This document shows positions 1 through 13,752 of a stretch of 64,000 nt of DNA, piece after piece. The notes below the pieces were generated by a model. That model was not told where the DNA came from. It saw only the letters and a list, made by a program, of their open reading frames with translations, and did no database searches. A program made the translations under genes and the position numbers. This DNA comes from Straminergon stramineum (Eukaryota; Streptophyta; Bryopsida; Hypnales; Calliergonaceae). Numbering within the stretch: position 1 is the first letter of the stretch; every line of letters starts with the position of its first letter. The stretch lies in contig OY987265.1 of assembly GCA_963920665.1 (NCBI GenBank), forward strand, positions 30,695,001-30,759,000. Reading direction: 5' to 3'.

Positions 1-1226
1 GTTGTTGATATTTTGCACAAGCGGACGCAGTCGTCATTCGAATAAGTGGCATTTTGCTCAAATTTGGCCACATTCATCGTCTGTGACGGGTTTTGCCCAT
101 GCATGGCATTCGTCTGTTCCATCCATAGCCAGTGAGGTCAAGAACGGCAGTGCCTTTATAGAGTTTTCGGTCCACATCCCTATTTGGGGGTGCAATTGAG
201 GGAGTGTGGATCGTTTCGTAAGATAGTAAAAGTTCTCAACGCAGCAGACGGGCTGAACCCATGAGAGGAATTGAGTTTCATTTTCTCGTTTAGTTCATGT
301 TGTTGCTCGAGTTTGTCATGCGAACGAACACAATGCTCCAGAGTCCGCGAAGTGCGATCCGTCCATATTTTCTACAGTTTTCGTAGGAAGCTCAGTTACT
401 GTATCGGTTCCAGATTAATGTTCTGTGACTAGAGGTGCTCCTTGGTGTCGGGAGATCCTCTGAATGACTGCCCATCCTTGTGATTTGTGGCCCGTTACTG
501 CATGTGCAGCTGACCTTCTTGAGCAGGAGTGAAGAACACCCTTGTTGCCGCCACCATGGGTTTAGCGGGCGCAGTGGAGTACGGCGTGGGTGAGTGGGGC
601 AACCAGCCTCTGGCGTCGGCCGACGAGGAGAGTTTCAACCTGATCCAGCACTACCTACTTTTTCTCGCTGGTCTCTGCTTAGGGCTCTGAAGGTACGAAA
701 ATCCGACGGCGAGCGTATATATGCGACGGCGACGAGGAGGACGAGGAGTTTATTATCTGTTGCTGTGAGCTGATTCCTTTGCTTTATCAGGTAGTTGTCT
801 ACCGACAGCGCTCGTGCCGCTGAAAATTAAGTATGAGACAATGCAGGGGTATTTTGTTAAACGTCACTATGGAAGTACTCCTGATGATCTGTTGTGGCCA
901 TGTACCTCACTTAAATATCTTTGAATCTCGCAGTTGTGTTGATTCTGCGAGCTTGCAAATCAGCTGTGTTTAGTCAGACTGCTGTAGTGGATGCGGTTCG
1001 GCTCTACTGGTTGAGGAAGTGATTCATTTGTAAACGGAATGAGCCTGGATAGTGATTTCTGAGCAACGTGAATGCAATTCACGATGGTTTAGACCATCTG
1101 ATCTGCTGCCTGTCGGCTTAAGTGCTTAGTTCTGGGATTTAATATCATGAGTGTAATGCTAAAGTTTACGGTTCTTGCATGAGACGGACAGTAGCTGATG
1201 CTCGCTTGTCAACTATGTCGTACAGG
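1..1226 (+). promoter_or_regulatory. 5' flank and leader of the TIO kinase gene
   Basis: This stretch has no conserved coding sequence upstream of the kinase start at 1227. Base composition is moderate, unlike the AT-rich repeats elsewhere, which fits a promoter plus a long 5' untranslated leader. A short ORF in excellent initiation context lies at 556-690. A GTGAGT match near 588 and several pyrimidine-rich AG sites (for example near 790) suggest a leader intron, but I cannot fix its borders. I saw no clear TATA box. Confidence 0.45.
556..690 (+). CDS. possible upstream ORF (44 aa) in the TIO leader
   Basis: The ATG at 556 sits in GCCGCCACCATGG, a near-perfect eukaryotic initiation context and much stronger than that of the kinase ATG at 1227. 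The frame runs 44 codons to TGA at 688-690 and ends in a hydrophobic segment (YLLFLAGLCLGL). It could be a translated uORF that limits kinase translation, or a short first exon, since GTGAGT occurs inside it near 588. I do not recognise the peptide. Only the ORF and its context are seen; the role is inferred. Confidence 0.3.
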   Translation: MGLAGAVEYGVGEWGNQPLASADEESFNLIQHYLLFLAGLCLGL

Positions 1227-4200
1227 ATGGGTGTGGAAAATTATCATGTAATAGAATTAGTGGGAGAGGGATCGTTTGGGAAAGTCTATAAAGGCCGACG
1301 GAAGTACACGGGCCAGGTGTGCTCCTGCAACCACTTATCAATTCAACAGATCACCTATTGCATTCTCAATTTGTTCGCATGATTTGCTCCAAAAATCTAG
1401 ACGATCAAATGTATTGCGAATGCTTGATTTTCTCGCAGACTGTCGCAATGAAATTCATACTCAAGCATGGCAAGAGTGACAAGGATATCGAGAATCTCAG
1501 ACAAGAGATTGAGGTAAGTTTTCATGTGTTCTCTCAAGTATGCGTTTTCCCTTCTGTCCTGTTCAACGTCTGCTTGATCTGCCATGAGTAATCGATTTCT
1601 CACGAAGGTGTAGCTTGAAAACATAAGAGGCAGTTGGGATGCTTGACTCTGTTTTCTGATCTTTCTGTGAAGATATTGCGACAACTGAAGCATGAGAACA
1701 TCATAGAAATGCTGGATGCCTTCGAAAGCCCTCAGGAGTTCTGTGTTGTGACTGAGTTTGGTCAGGTATGCTCTTCTTTTACCACATCTTCTCACCAGAA
1801 CGCATTTCTGAGGAATGGTCGTGCTTGTCCTTTTGATGACCGAGACAGAACGTAGGGTTCATTAGGTAGGAAGTATTGGAATGGATTTTCTGATGGCATG
1901 GTGTATGTACGGAAGAGAAACTCGAAGTTCTCCTGAACCAGTCTGATTAGTGTACTGTATATGTGAAGACTGTATTGAGTTTGAATGTTTGCATCTATCG
2001 TGATGGGTGGTGTACAGGGTGAGCTGTTTGAAATCCTGGAAGATGACAAGAATCTTCCTGAGGCTCAAGTACAGGCTATAGCAAAACAACTGGTGAGCAT
2101 GGACATCTCCTCTTTTATTCTCACTGCACGTGTGGATATTTTTGGATTTTGGTTGGGTTTCTACGTATAATATCTACAACGTAGAAGTTTTTCACCCAAT
2201 CCAGAAACTGAGAGTTCTTGGTCTCGTGAGCTGCAGGTCAAAGCGCTACATTACCTTCACTCTCATCGAATCATTCACAGAGATATGAAACCACAAAATA
2301 TATTGATTGGTGCTGGAGGAATAGTGAAGGTAATTATCTTTATACAAAATGCCTTGGAAATAACTCTTTAAACTTGTGAAGACGTGTTTGACAAAAAGTG
2401 ACATCCTCTAGTCTTCCAAGATACAGTATACTCTGAAAACTGTAACTAATCCTTGTTCTCCTGCCTTTTCAGCTCTGTGACTTTGGTTTTGCAAGGGCGA
2501 TGTCTTGCAACACTATGGTTTTGCGGTCCATCAAAGGTATATCCCAGTATTAAAAAGTTCTGATTGCTTGTGTTAATTCTCTTGCATTTGAGTGTGAGTA
2601 ATGCTGAGGTTTACTTCGTTCATACAAGCTGCTTTAGCTTTGTGTCGTTGTTCTCCGCTTATACCACTGATTGTGTGAATGATTGCACACTTAGGAACAC
2701 CGTTGTACATGGCTCCGGAGCTAGTTCGAGAGCAGCCTTACAACCACACAGCTGATCTTTGGTCTCTCGGTGTTATTCTGTAAGTTCCTTCGTATATAAC
2801 CAAGGTGGCCTTTTCAGCTTACCCTCAGTTTTGGTCCGAAGCACACCTGAAGCCTCATTACTTGGTCATATCGATATCGTGGAAATGTCGCACGAACCTA
2901 TATATATATATATATATATGCAAACAAAATGAAAAGAACCTTGATATCATGCCGAATCAAATTTGGGTTCACGTAGAAAATATGACTTAGGTCTGCCTCC
3001 AAGTTTTTGGCTTTGGATCGAAGCATTGACAGAAGCTGCATCTGTGGTGAATGTGAGGAAGTTTGAATAGGCCCTTGCTCGAAAAGCCAGAAAGATCTTT
3101 AGTGTGCTCAAAGGGACAGAGCCTCTCGTAGCGTAGCTCTGCTTGTTTTAACCATGTGGCCTAACATCAGGGTGTACTAGCTAATTATTCGTGTATATTT
3201 TAGTAATCTTTACCGGGCTACCTCTGCAAGTTTAAAAGTTGAGTAACTCTCTGGTGCTCTGTTGTCGTGGTTCTTTGGTTATCTGGATCAGATATGAGCT
3301 ATATGTTGGGCAGCCACCTTTCTACACAAATTCAGTGTATACACTTATAAGACATATTGTTAAGGTAGTCTCCTAACCAAGACCTAAGTCTTTTTTCAAT
3401 GTGTCGAGGCAATCGAGATTTCTCCATGACATTATTCAAGTGGCAGAGGACGCGGTAGTTTATTATAGAACTCACTTCTTCGTGCCATTGGTTCCTGTTC
3501 AGTTTCATTTACAATATTTGACATTGTTCTCACATGTATTGTTTGAGGTTCACAGTAGATTCCACCGAAACCCTCTGCATCATCTTTTGGATTTCGGCGT
3601 GTTAATCGTTCTCATTTACCGTTCTAGTGCATGCTTGCCTTGAAACTGAATGCTGCGTTTATATGCAGGATCCTGTAAAGTACCCGGATAGCATTAGCCC
3701 AAATTTCAAGAGCTTCTTGAAAGGGCTCCTTAATAAGGTACTGTTCCGACTTGTATGCCTGCTAATTAGGTCCGCAGTTTTTTGTTGAGGAGCGTGTCTC
3801 ACTTTGAATTGTTTTCCTCAGCATGTCCATTTAGGTTCAGAACATTTTTCCCTATACCGAATGTCGATGCCAGTGAATCAGTTTTCTGAGGTTTCCTATG
3901 TATCTCCGGTTATCTCAGCCTATGCCTGAACTACTCCTGGATTGCCCTCTGAAATGCTCTCTGTTGACAGTGTTACGCTGTGATATAACCATTATGTACG
4001 CACCTCACCATTCGCTAGTTCCTATCTGGCAGGTTTCCCAAAATCGCCTTACGTGGCCAGGTCTGTTGGAGCACCCATTTGTACGAGAGACAAATGAGGA
4101 GGTGGTTGCATCGGTAAGTTTTGGGCAGAGCAGACAGATGCTGGAGGAGTTTCAGAAGTTTTCGTTTTTCTTTCGTGTTGGCCCATTTGTAGCAGAAATG

Positions 4201-7200
4201 TATTGCTTCATTTGCCCATGTTGGAATGTCTATCTAATAGGAATGCCTTGTGGTTCAATGGTTTGCAGGAGGTTCGTGCAGCTACTGCAGCGGCCAGGGT
4301 TTGCGATGCAGCATGGAGAGGAGAAGTAAACATCACTTTGGCTTCCCCAATGCCATCAAGTCGCAGCGCTGCTGCTAGTCCTGCTGCTGGTTTGCCTCCA
4401 GACTCTTGTGCCTTTCATTTGTCCCACTCTTCTGCCTTTTTTTTTAAATCTCAGTTTTGGTGAACTGTCTGGTTCGTAAAGCAATTGTTTTCTCTCTCAT
4501 TTTTTAGGAAGAGCACGGACACAACCGGAAAGCCCAGCTCCTGCTGACCGCGCAGCAGTGGCTTCCCGAGGAACTGATGGAAATCATTCTACTACTCAGG
4601 CTGCTGGTGTTCCGGCTAGTCCATCCACTCCTACGCCAACTATATCTGGTACAGAATGTTTCTGTTTTAACTCTACATGTCTTACCTTTGATTTTGAGCT
4701 GAACTCACTTGTAACCCTTTCGTATATCATGAGAGATTGTGCGTGCTTCTAACGATGAAGCTGGAATTCAACAAGCACTTAGTATTATCAAGATATTTTG
4801 TACCTTCATGGAGTCCGCATGATTTTATTATGGACTCTCCGTTTCTGTCTATTTACAAGATTATCCCAAGGCTTTATTGTATGTTTATTTCCTCTCTTTA
4901 CACCGTTCATAACTGACTCTGCACGTGCAGGCGTGGATGTGGTATCAACTTTAGATAAGATAGAAAGTACATCAAGAACAGTTAAAGGGGCTCAGGCTGT
5001 TGGGCAGGACAGAGGATCTCTTGCTCATATCCTACATCCTTTTCGCAATCTTCATGCGAAGGGCACTGCAGCTTTTGCAAGGCAAGGATTTAGTTTTTCG
5101 TTAGTTTCCTGGGTGGCTTCTCTTCGAATTTTGACCTCCAGCAAATTCTGTCTCTTGATTCTAGGGTGATGGTACCATAATAATTCCAGTATTTGAAACT
5201 GAACTTGTATTTTTCTTTTCCCATCACTAATATCTATGTTTCCGTGACTGATATCTTGTAGACTTAGACTATGGAGCCTTATCAATTTAAGAATCTGAAA
5301 GTTTGGTTGACAGTGAGCAGGCAAGTTCAGCAGCCAGTCAAGCACTGCGTGTTTTATCAAACCTGCTTGCTGGGAATGCTCTCAGTCAGACAGTGGCTGT
5401 TGAGGATGTCATTCCAACCGTAGTTGTTCTGTTAAAAGCAACGTTGACTGCTCCCAATGGCCAGCATGTTCACCTTCTCATCAAGGTACGTAGAATGATC
5501 TACCTACAAAAATGCAGTGCAATTCTTTGCGATGCCCTCTTGTTTCTAAGATCTGGAGTTTATTGGTTTTACTGCCTGTTCTAGGGACTTGGTGTTTTGC
5601 GCAAACTTATCGAAGTTGGAGCGGGAAAGATAAACGGCTCCTTTCTTCATCCAAGCGTTGCACTTCTACGCCTATATCCTCAGGTTGACTTCTTGAATGC
5701 TTCTTACTTGGTAGTTATGGAAATTGTGACAGAAGACTCAACCGGAGATGGTACTTTACACAATCATCACATCCTACTGACTGGAGCGTGCTGCTTATGT
5801 TATTCTCATGCCTTTGAGATGTTGATGCCCGTGTTTAACAGGCTGTGGCATATGCCCATGATTCATCTGGTCGCGTTTTATACGAGTCAACGTCTTGTGT
5901 AGCAGTCCTACTCACAAGAGTCGCAACAGGACTTGCCGCGTTGCTGGCACCAGGCGCCGATGGAACTGAGAATGTCGGAGGTGCGGCCACAGCTGAAGGG
6001 CAAACTATGACTCAGATTATTACACAAGCCAGGGTTCTCAATACCGCGGATCATCTCTGCTCTTGCTTGGGGGCAACAGGTAAATTTACTCTGCTTGAGA
6101 ATTTGCTACTTTTTAATTCTTCTTTGTTCGTTTTTTTCAGTCCGGACGTCATTTTTGTACTCAGTTCGGTCGATCGACCAAGGCATTCCCCTTCGAGTGG
6201 TCTAGCTTTTTAACTGAAAATTCTTGGTAATTTAAAATGTGGAGTTAATTAACTTTCTCTCGGCTGATCAAAGTGCGCCATTGAAAACTGCATTCCTAAA
6301 AATAAATTCTATGATGCAATTCAGGATCAAATCTCATATCTGGTGCCAGTACATCTGCACCAGTGGCTGGTGAAGCATACAAAGCCCTGTGGGCTCTTTT
6401 GAGTAGCATGAGACTAGCGTCAGGAAAGGGAGAACAAAGGCAGGGTTTTCCTTTGGCAGCTCTGCGCGGTTTCGCTGAAAATTGGGCTGATGACAAGAAA
6501 GGAGAGGAAGAAGGAGCATCTGGAGTGATTGAGACTGTGACTGACTGTATGGCCAAGTCAAGGGGTGTCCAGGCCGCAGGATCTTATGCCCTTCTCCATG
6601 GATCTGATGCAGCACTCTCTGCGACTATACAGGTCTGCATATAGTAGTCGCATAGTAGGTCGGTAGTTGGTACATGTCTGAAATAAATACGGGTTTGAAA
6701 CACAGAGAACAGCCTATTGATTTTGATCCTGAATCTATACCTCTTCAAAACTGGCCCTTGTTCAGCTTTAAATAACTTTTTGTTTTTTCTTTCACTTTTT
6801 TCTGGTCTGCTGATAATGGCTGGTATATGCAGGTACTACTTGGATGTTGCAACCTTTCTCAGCTAGTATGTGACGTTTTGGCGGGAATTCCAACCCATGA
6901 ACCACCATCGTACAACACGATCAGTGGAGGTGGGGATGGCACAGCAGTTGCCGCAGTGTATAAAGTCCTTTCTTTACATGGAGCTCCAGGTGTGGCAACT
7001 CCAAACGGGGCAAACGAAGGTGACGGAGGAGCTGTAGCAAACGCAACCGGAGATCTTATCACGCATGCTTGTTTAGCCCTTGCTGCTGTTGCGCAAGGAC
7101 TGGCGTCTAGAGGGAGACGTGGAGCTTCCTGCATCCTCACTACGTCTCAACCTAAGCAGCGTGCGAGATTGGCAGCTCTTGCTCATCAGGCTTCAATCGA

Positions 7201-10200
7201 GACTGTTCCAACAGGTGAATGCACTATGATTTCCCATAGTTTACTCTTAAGAAATATACGTTTTTTTTTAAAGTAGGTATCTTATTTATAAAATCAGTTA
7301 AAGAATTGCTCCAAGTGATTTGAGATCTTCAATTAAGGGCACTCCAGAGAACGAGACTGTCCCAATCTGTTCTTCCCTTACACTTCATTCCTTGGAGGCG
7401 GCTGTGACGTTATGGGAATGCTGCGTTGACCTCCTTGTCTTGGATCTACCTTTATTATTCTAATTTTAAACTTTTTCTTGTTTTTTAACTTATTTTTATT
7501 GCAGGTGGTTCCTTGCCACCACGTTGCGCAGCAGCCATGCTGGCCTTGTCCTCAATTCTTGCACTTGAACAAGGTCTTGAACTAAAAAGTGGCGTTCCAG
7601 CTTGGACTGCTGAGACTGCACTATCTTTGCCAACCTTTCCCTCCCTATCTGCCCTTCGTAACCTCATCAAAATAACTCCCCAGGCTGCTCTTCCAACACA
7701 AGATGCACATGGCCGTAATTCTGGTATGCTCACAAGCTGGCATGGGGTCCGCGATGGGTGTGTTGGACTCCTTGAGGCACGCCTTCGTTGGGGAGGTGTA
7801 AATGTTGCAGAACAATGCTGTTCAATGGGTTTTCCAGTTATCTTGGTGACCTTATTAGCTGGTGGCTTAAAGCAAGGGGATGACAATGATGAGCCTAGTG
7901 GCTTAGGAGATGATCTAATAGGATTGTCGCCTATAGGAGTTACGTGGGCGGTTTCTGCCTTAGCATATACCCTTAAGGGTGGCGGCTATCGTGATGTCTT
8001 ATTTCGCCGTGCTCCTGTGCTCACCTTATTGGACCTCATGGATCGGGTTCATCTATCACATCTGCAACTCTGGGAAGGAAATTGTGGTGGTCGAGATGGA
8101 TTGCGGGCCTTGGTGCATGAAATTGTTGGGGTTCTGGAATTTCCTTTTGCGCAAGCTCAAAATATGCCAGGCTCAGCGTCAAGCAATAATGCCGCTCTTA
8201 CTTCTCCCTCACCTGGTGGGAAAACAGCGCCCGACTCACTCATAGATTTAGCAAGAGCCATGACAGCAAATATGCCTCAGTACTGGCAACTTCTTCAAGA
8301 GGTAATGTTCGAGGCAATTTATCGCCTCTATGCTGCTTGGAATTTTCTAGACCTCCACAATGCTGTGAAAGTTACAGTTACAGTAAAATCTTTCTGGTCA
8401 GGGTAGCCCGCAGTGCAACGATAATCAAACTGGAAAAGAGGCAGCTTCTACACGCTTATTTCTCCATCCACATGAAGCAAATCATGAGTGTGCAGGTGTT
8501 TTTTGGTTCTTGAAATGTCGAGAATAAATCAGCGCTTCCTCTTTAGGCACACTCATATTAAACCCGCACCTTCTAGGTATGGTGAACTTCCAAGTTTTCT
8601 CACTGTCCTTGTACCTGAATGTTTAGGTACATGCTGCAGCGCCTCTTGTAAGATGCCTCGAGTTACTAGATACGAATGATCTTGGGAGGCCGGTTGGGCT
8701 CATTGCCCGGATGGTTCAGAGTTCAAGAGTTTTGGCAGGAGAAGTGGTTTCAGAAGGCTTTCTGGGGGCTGCCCTGATGACCAAACTCTTGGACCCCACC
8801 TCTCCCAAGGAGGTTGTGCGGGATGTCCTAATGACATTATCCAACCTTTCTCGCATGAACAAGGTACTATCCGTTTCATTGTCAGTTAATACTCTAACGT
8901 TTTTGTCTTTGTCCTGGGTCGTGTTAACATTTGAAGAACAAATCATGTCCTCACGGGTTCAAACTTCATGAGTTCTCTATCAAGTCGTTTATTTAAAAAA
9001 AAAATTATTTTCCCAATAGTAATCTACATCTTGGACTTACCTTCATTTTTTCTTAACTAGAAATCAAAATGAAATTTTTATGATTTTCTTGAGTGAGTTC
9101 TTTGGAAGTTATAGTAATTACAAAGTTCTTAAATACTATGTAATTTTTAGCAAAAATAAAGATAATAATGATAAACTTCATGCTATAATTCGTTTACTTC
9201 TTGATATCATATCAAGAGAATTTTAATTGAAATTTCTTTCAAATGGCTACAAGAATTCTTTCGAATAGCTATAAGAAATGCATAATTATCAATATTGAAA
9301 AATTCAAAATAAAGAAAACGTAGACCAATGGAGTTAAATTTTCTTAGTTGAGCTCAACTACGTTTAAAATGAAGAACCATATTAGAACTCAGTGTGAGTT
9401 CGAAAATGCCCCTCGTTCTTGCTATGCATTAGACACATCAGTTTCTAATCTAGGATGTGGCTTGCGACATACAGGACTTTTATGAGCCTATCGGACAGGC
9501 CAATCTATGGGAAGCTTTGAAAGCTTGTCTAAACCACACGGATCCTGGAATTCGATCTAAGGCTTGTAGTGCCCTAGGGAATATGTGCCGGCATACGCCC
9601 TACTTTTACGACCCTCTGGTATTCCTTTTTTTTGCCTCATCCAACTGCATATTATCACGAGAGGTTCCCGTCTTCTATTCGCGTATTTAGTGGCTAGTGC
9701 TCTCTATTCCACTACTGTTACTGTTGCCTAAAGAATTCTGATTGAATGCGCTTTTATTCTGTCGACAGATTGAGCATGATATCATCAACATTCTCATCGA
9801 CCGATGCGTGGATCCGGATAGGCATACACGAAAGTTTGCCTGCTTTGCGGTCCGCTATCCTCATTTCTTTGCTTCCCCTTCAAATGTTTTTGGTTAATTT
9901 TACCTAGTTGTAATCTCTCTCTAATGTTCTCGTGCCAAGCCCGAGTGTATACGAAGAAGTTCCGAAAGGTCCATTAAAACCGTCGTAGATCCTAGAAGTC
10001 ATGCTCTAGGTTGTTATTTTGATACCTACCACCTGTGGGCGCTGTGCGTACAGGTCGGGAATGCCGCTTATCATGATGATCGGCTCTATGATCAACTGCA
10101 GCGTTGCATTCCACATCTTACTAGATTATTGCTAGAAGATGAGGAAGACAAGACTAAAGCAAATGCAGCTGGTGCTCTCAGTAACCTTGTGAGGAACTCC

Positions 10201-10915
10201 AGCAGGCTCTGTGATGATATTATCTCCAAGGGGGCAATGCAGGTTCGGGGTCTTCTCTCTATACGTTGTTTGAATATTTGAATTCGGATGCGGTTTATTT
10301 CTGTTTGCAGCTGAATTGTAGATGCCCTAGTTCTTTTCCCATCGTTTGAGGTCCAATTTCGCAGCCCAATTTTCGTCATTAAAGAAGCTCTCGTTTCTTA
10401 TAGTTGAGGATACCATTGTGGCTTTCCTGCCTACTTAGCGCTGTCTGCTGGAGATACTAACGTCAGTACGTGTTACACAGCTCCAATTAATCCTCGTCTT
10501 TTGTCTCATTCTGTTTTGTAAGTTCGTGTCCTTGTCGAGACTAATTCTAAGAAAAGTCATAATGAGTAAGGGGTTTAGTTTAGTAAGGGGCCCTGAAATG
10601 TCATAATGAGAACCTTTCTTTCTTTTTATGTGCCTGATGTAGTCTACATGGTTTCTCATGCAGGCTTTGTGTCAAGTAATTGCTGACTGTGCAGCCGCTC
10701 CAACTAACGAGAGACGAGAAGTAAGCAGTGAATCTCCTCTCAAAATTGCTCTATTTTCATTGGGCAACATGTGTATTCACGCACCTTGCCGGCACCATCT
10801 ACGATCGCCTGAACTTTTCAAGGTGTTGATGAAGCTGAAGAAGTCAACAGATCCTACGATTGTGAAATACATAACTCGCATCACCAACAAGTTTCCTGAT
10901 GCTAGCACTCGATAA
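1227..10915 (+). CDS. TIO: Serine/threonine kinase TIO (plant FUSED homologue)
   Basis: In the plant family, TIO/FUSED kinases act at the phragmoplast midline in cytokinesis with kinesin-12 partners. About 25 coding exons were traced: 1227-1316, 1439-1513, 1673-1765, 2018-2092, 2237-2329, 2473-2536, 2695-2779, 3292-3364, 3669-3737, 4033-4113, 4269-4389, 4508-4648, 4931-5081, 5314-5485, 5585-5683, 5842-6079, 6325-6632, 6833-7214, 7505-8301, about 8445-8495, 8627-8863, 9454-9618, 9769-9849, 10054-10242, 10664-10915. The product is near 1,390 aa; Arabidopsis TIO is about 1,320. The N-terminal kinase domain (residues ~6-256) has the GEGSFG loop (13-18), the VAMK lysine (35), HRD aspartate (127), DFG (145-147) and APE (170-172), so it looks active. 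A low-complexity linker rich in Ser, Pro and Ala (~270-340) leads to a long helical ARM/HEAT-like region with the motif [11 protein letters not shown]. The start at MGVENYH matches the family start; an upstream in-frame ATG at 1179 is less likely. The intron after 5081 uses a GC donor, and the join around 8302-8445 is uncertain. Confidence 0.9.
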
Positions 10916-13752
10916 CAGGGTTGTCAAATTTAGTAGCTACTGAACGCTGCCTGTTCCAGCACCCTAGGTACACTTGCTCTTTCCCGGGTCTGGTCTTATT
11001 TTCGTACATTACGATCTTCGCTGAATGCAGCTTCACGAATGGAGCTCTTGCGGAGTTATGTAAATCATGGTGTTCCAATTTTATACCACCCCTTAACTCA
11101 TCTGTCAGTTACCCAATTGTCCATCACTAGCTTTGTACATCACTCCCTGGAGTTTATTTTATTGGACACTTTATTTCATTGTAAAAACGGAGTTCCTGAA
11201 ATATTTTCAAGTAGGATTGGATACCGTAAGCTTCACTTGATTCCTAATGTGGCTGATTCCTATTGACTAGATGTTGGTATTCCTTCTTTACGCGTACTGT
11301 CTCTTCATCCGGAATGACTCTCAATGGGTCTTGAACAAAACTTAGATGTGCCATAAAATATGCTTTTTGCAACATTTTTTAGGTTTTCCTGAAGTTAGGT
11401 TATGCATTGTAAATAGAAATTATCTGTACAGTGAAATTTGAAGAAAAATTTATTAATATTTTTCAAATCAAACCTTTGTGCATTTCACTTTACCCCCCTC
11501 CCCTCCTAAATGTGTTAGTCCTTTTTGAGCTTCTTGGAATTGGCTCTTAATTGAACAAAAAGTCAATACTTTGATAAGTTTATGAACTGTTTTTTAATTG
11601 TAACCACATGAATTCAAATTGGACATGTTAGAGATCACATGGAAAAAGAGAAAACATCACTTATGGATCAAAAGATCATGATGTTTGATCATGAGAGTGT
11701 CAAAACTGTGAGTAATTTGAAGTCTAGTTCTTGGACCCAAAACTTGAACCTAGAAATGCATGGTATAGTGGTGGAATATAAATTGAATGCATTGTCTAAT
11801 GCAATAAATGTTTTAGAGGCTAGGGCATTAAGATGTAACAATGGTCCATTTACAACCTATATTCTCTCTACAATGGCTAATGCTATCCCATGCTCTTAAT
11901 TCCAAACAAGTAATCAAATATTGTGACAATCAATATCATTTGCATGTTTGTCAATCTGTTGATATTTTAAATTCTATAAAGGACAATTTCCTTCAATTTT
12001 TGTGCACAACAGTCTGAAATGGTGTATACCAACATGCCAAGGCACAAAAGGTTTTTTCAAAGGTCTAAGAAAAAATTGACAAAAGATAAAGTAGTTCTAA
12101 ATCATGTTCAACAAAACTGAGTTTTAGACATGGCTAACTTTGAAATTAATTTTCTTTCAAATCACAACTAACTTTTTTCTTCAAATTTCCATTATAACAT
12201 GTATTATGTTGCACTCTACAACTTTTGTGTATATACTTTTGGACTTACTCCATTGATGTTTACAGTATGGTTGTTTGAATGGAAACATTTCAACCTTGTT
12301 CTCAGTTTCATTCATCACTATAGTGTATTTGAGGTTCATTTTCAAGAACATTGAACACTAAGAAATCTGGATTTGCAAGGGACATCCTTGCACAAAAGCT
12401 TGAATAGAAATATCAAAATCAGATTTTTCATGCTAAAATTAGACCTCAAAAAAAAATTCAAAAGAACATAAATAAATAAATACTAAAAATAGTACTATGG
12501 TCATGGTTTATTTAACTTAGAAGTATTGTTGACACCCAAATTAGGTGCCTTAGGCATTTAGGGGTTACAAACATATGTATGCACATAGATATGTGTATAT
12601 CTGTCTATACATATTATTGTCTATTGTTAATGTAAAGCAATTCCAAAACCAAAATAGAAATGTTTAGACTATCTACTGTGACACTATAATCTTAGACATT
12701 AGGGCTTTACATTAGTGTGTACAATCATTGATGAAAGTATTGGAAGAAAGAGATCTTCCTTTTTATTATTATTTTATAAAATTGTCTGTGTGGATTAGAA
12801 ACGAGACATTGCAAACAAGCAAACACACACACAAGAAAATTTGGATGATAATGCCAATGATGCTGACAAAAGTTTCATATTTCATTATAGGTAAACCCTC
12901 TTGGATATAACTATATAAGTAACATCAATGGAATTAACTCCTTAAGGACTATATGTTCAAATTTTGCAAATATTCTATAATTCGAAGGGTGTTGCTAGGT
13001 CTAGCTTGAAAAAATAACTCTTTAAGTTCAAAAAGTAATTTTGAAGTCCAAAAATCAATATTTAGTCCAAAAAATAATGACCCTTCAAAAACACTTGAAT
13101 AAAAATAAAAATAAAAAAATCTTCAATTACTTCATTGTAAACTCAAATATTCAATCTAGAATTGATTTTAGAAGGAATTTTTAATTTTTAGCTTCAAATT
13201 TTATTGAAAAATATTAGTTTGTATACTAGTTGATCTAACCATATACATATGATCTATGAATCATATTTTACAACTATTTTTGAGGGTCATCATTAAATTA
13301 TTCTAAGTTGTATTTTATAGTACATCTTCACAATTTTGGAAATGTGGACTACTCCTAGTCTTTAAGGGTTTAAGCATTTTAAAATGTTTTCTTATTAAAT
13401 AACAAGCAATTGTTCCATCTAATATCTAAATTTGCAACAAAGTTATCAAAAATTAAATTTATTGGAATACTTGTAAATCAATTAAAACCAAAGATATCTT
13501 TATCATTTTTCAATTCACACAAAATGTATTCTTTGATTAATATTATTTGATCATAAATTCAATTTCTAAATTTATCATAGAAAAATGCTCTCAAATTCCA
13601 ATAATAGCCTAAAGCATATGAGGAGTCTTATACTTAATCCAAACCTTAAGACTTCCTCATGTTAAAACTAATGTAAATAAAATTTTGTAAAGTTCATTTA
13701 GTCACCATTTCTACTAGCCTATAAAGACTACCACTTTATTCAATGCTACTAT
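10916..13752. other. convergent intergenic DNA between TIO and the LRR gene
   Basis: No gene is seen. The first few hundred bases are probably the TIO 3' UTR. From about 11516 to 12567 the sequence resembles 60366-61023 (shared GAGCTTCTTGGA, GATAAGTTT and TATCACTTATG-like stretches), so it holds an old copy of a dispersed repeat. That copy ends near 12567 in GGCATTTAGGGGTTAC, close to the terminus of the TTAA-bounded elements listed below. The rest is AT-rich and unassigned. Confidence 0.5.
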
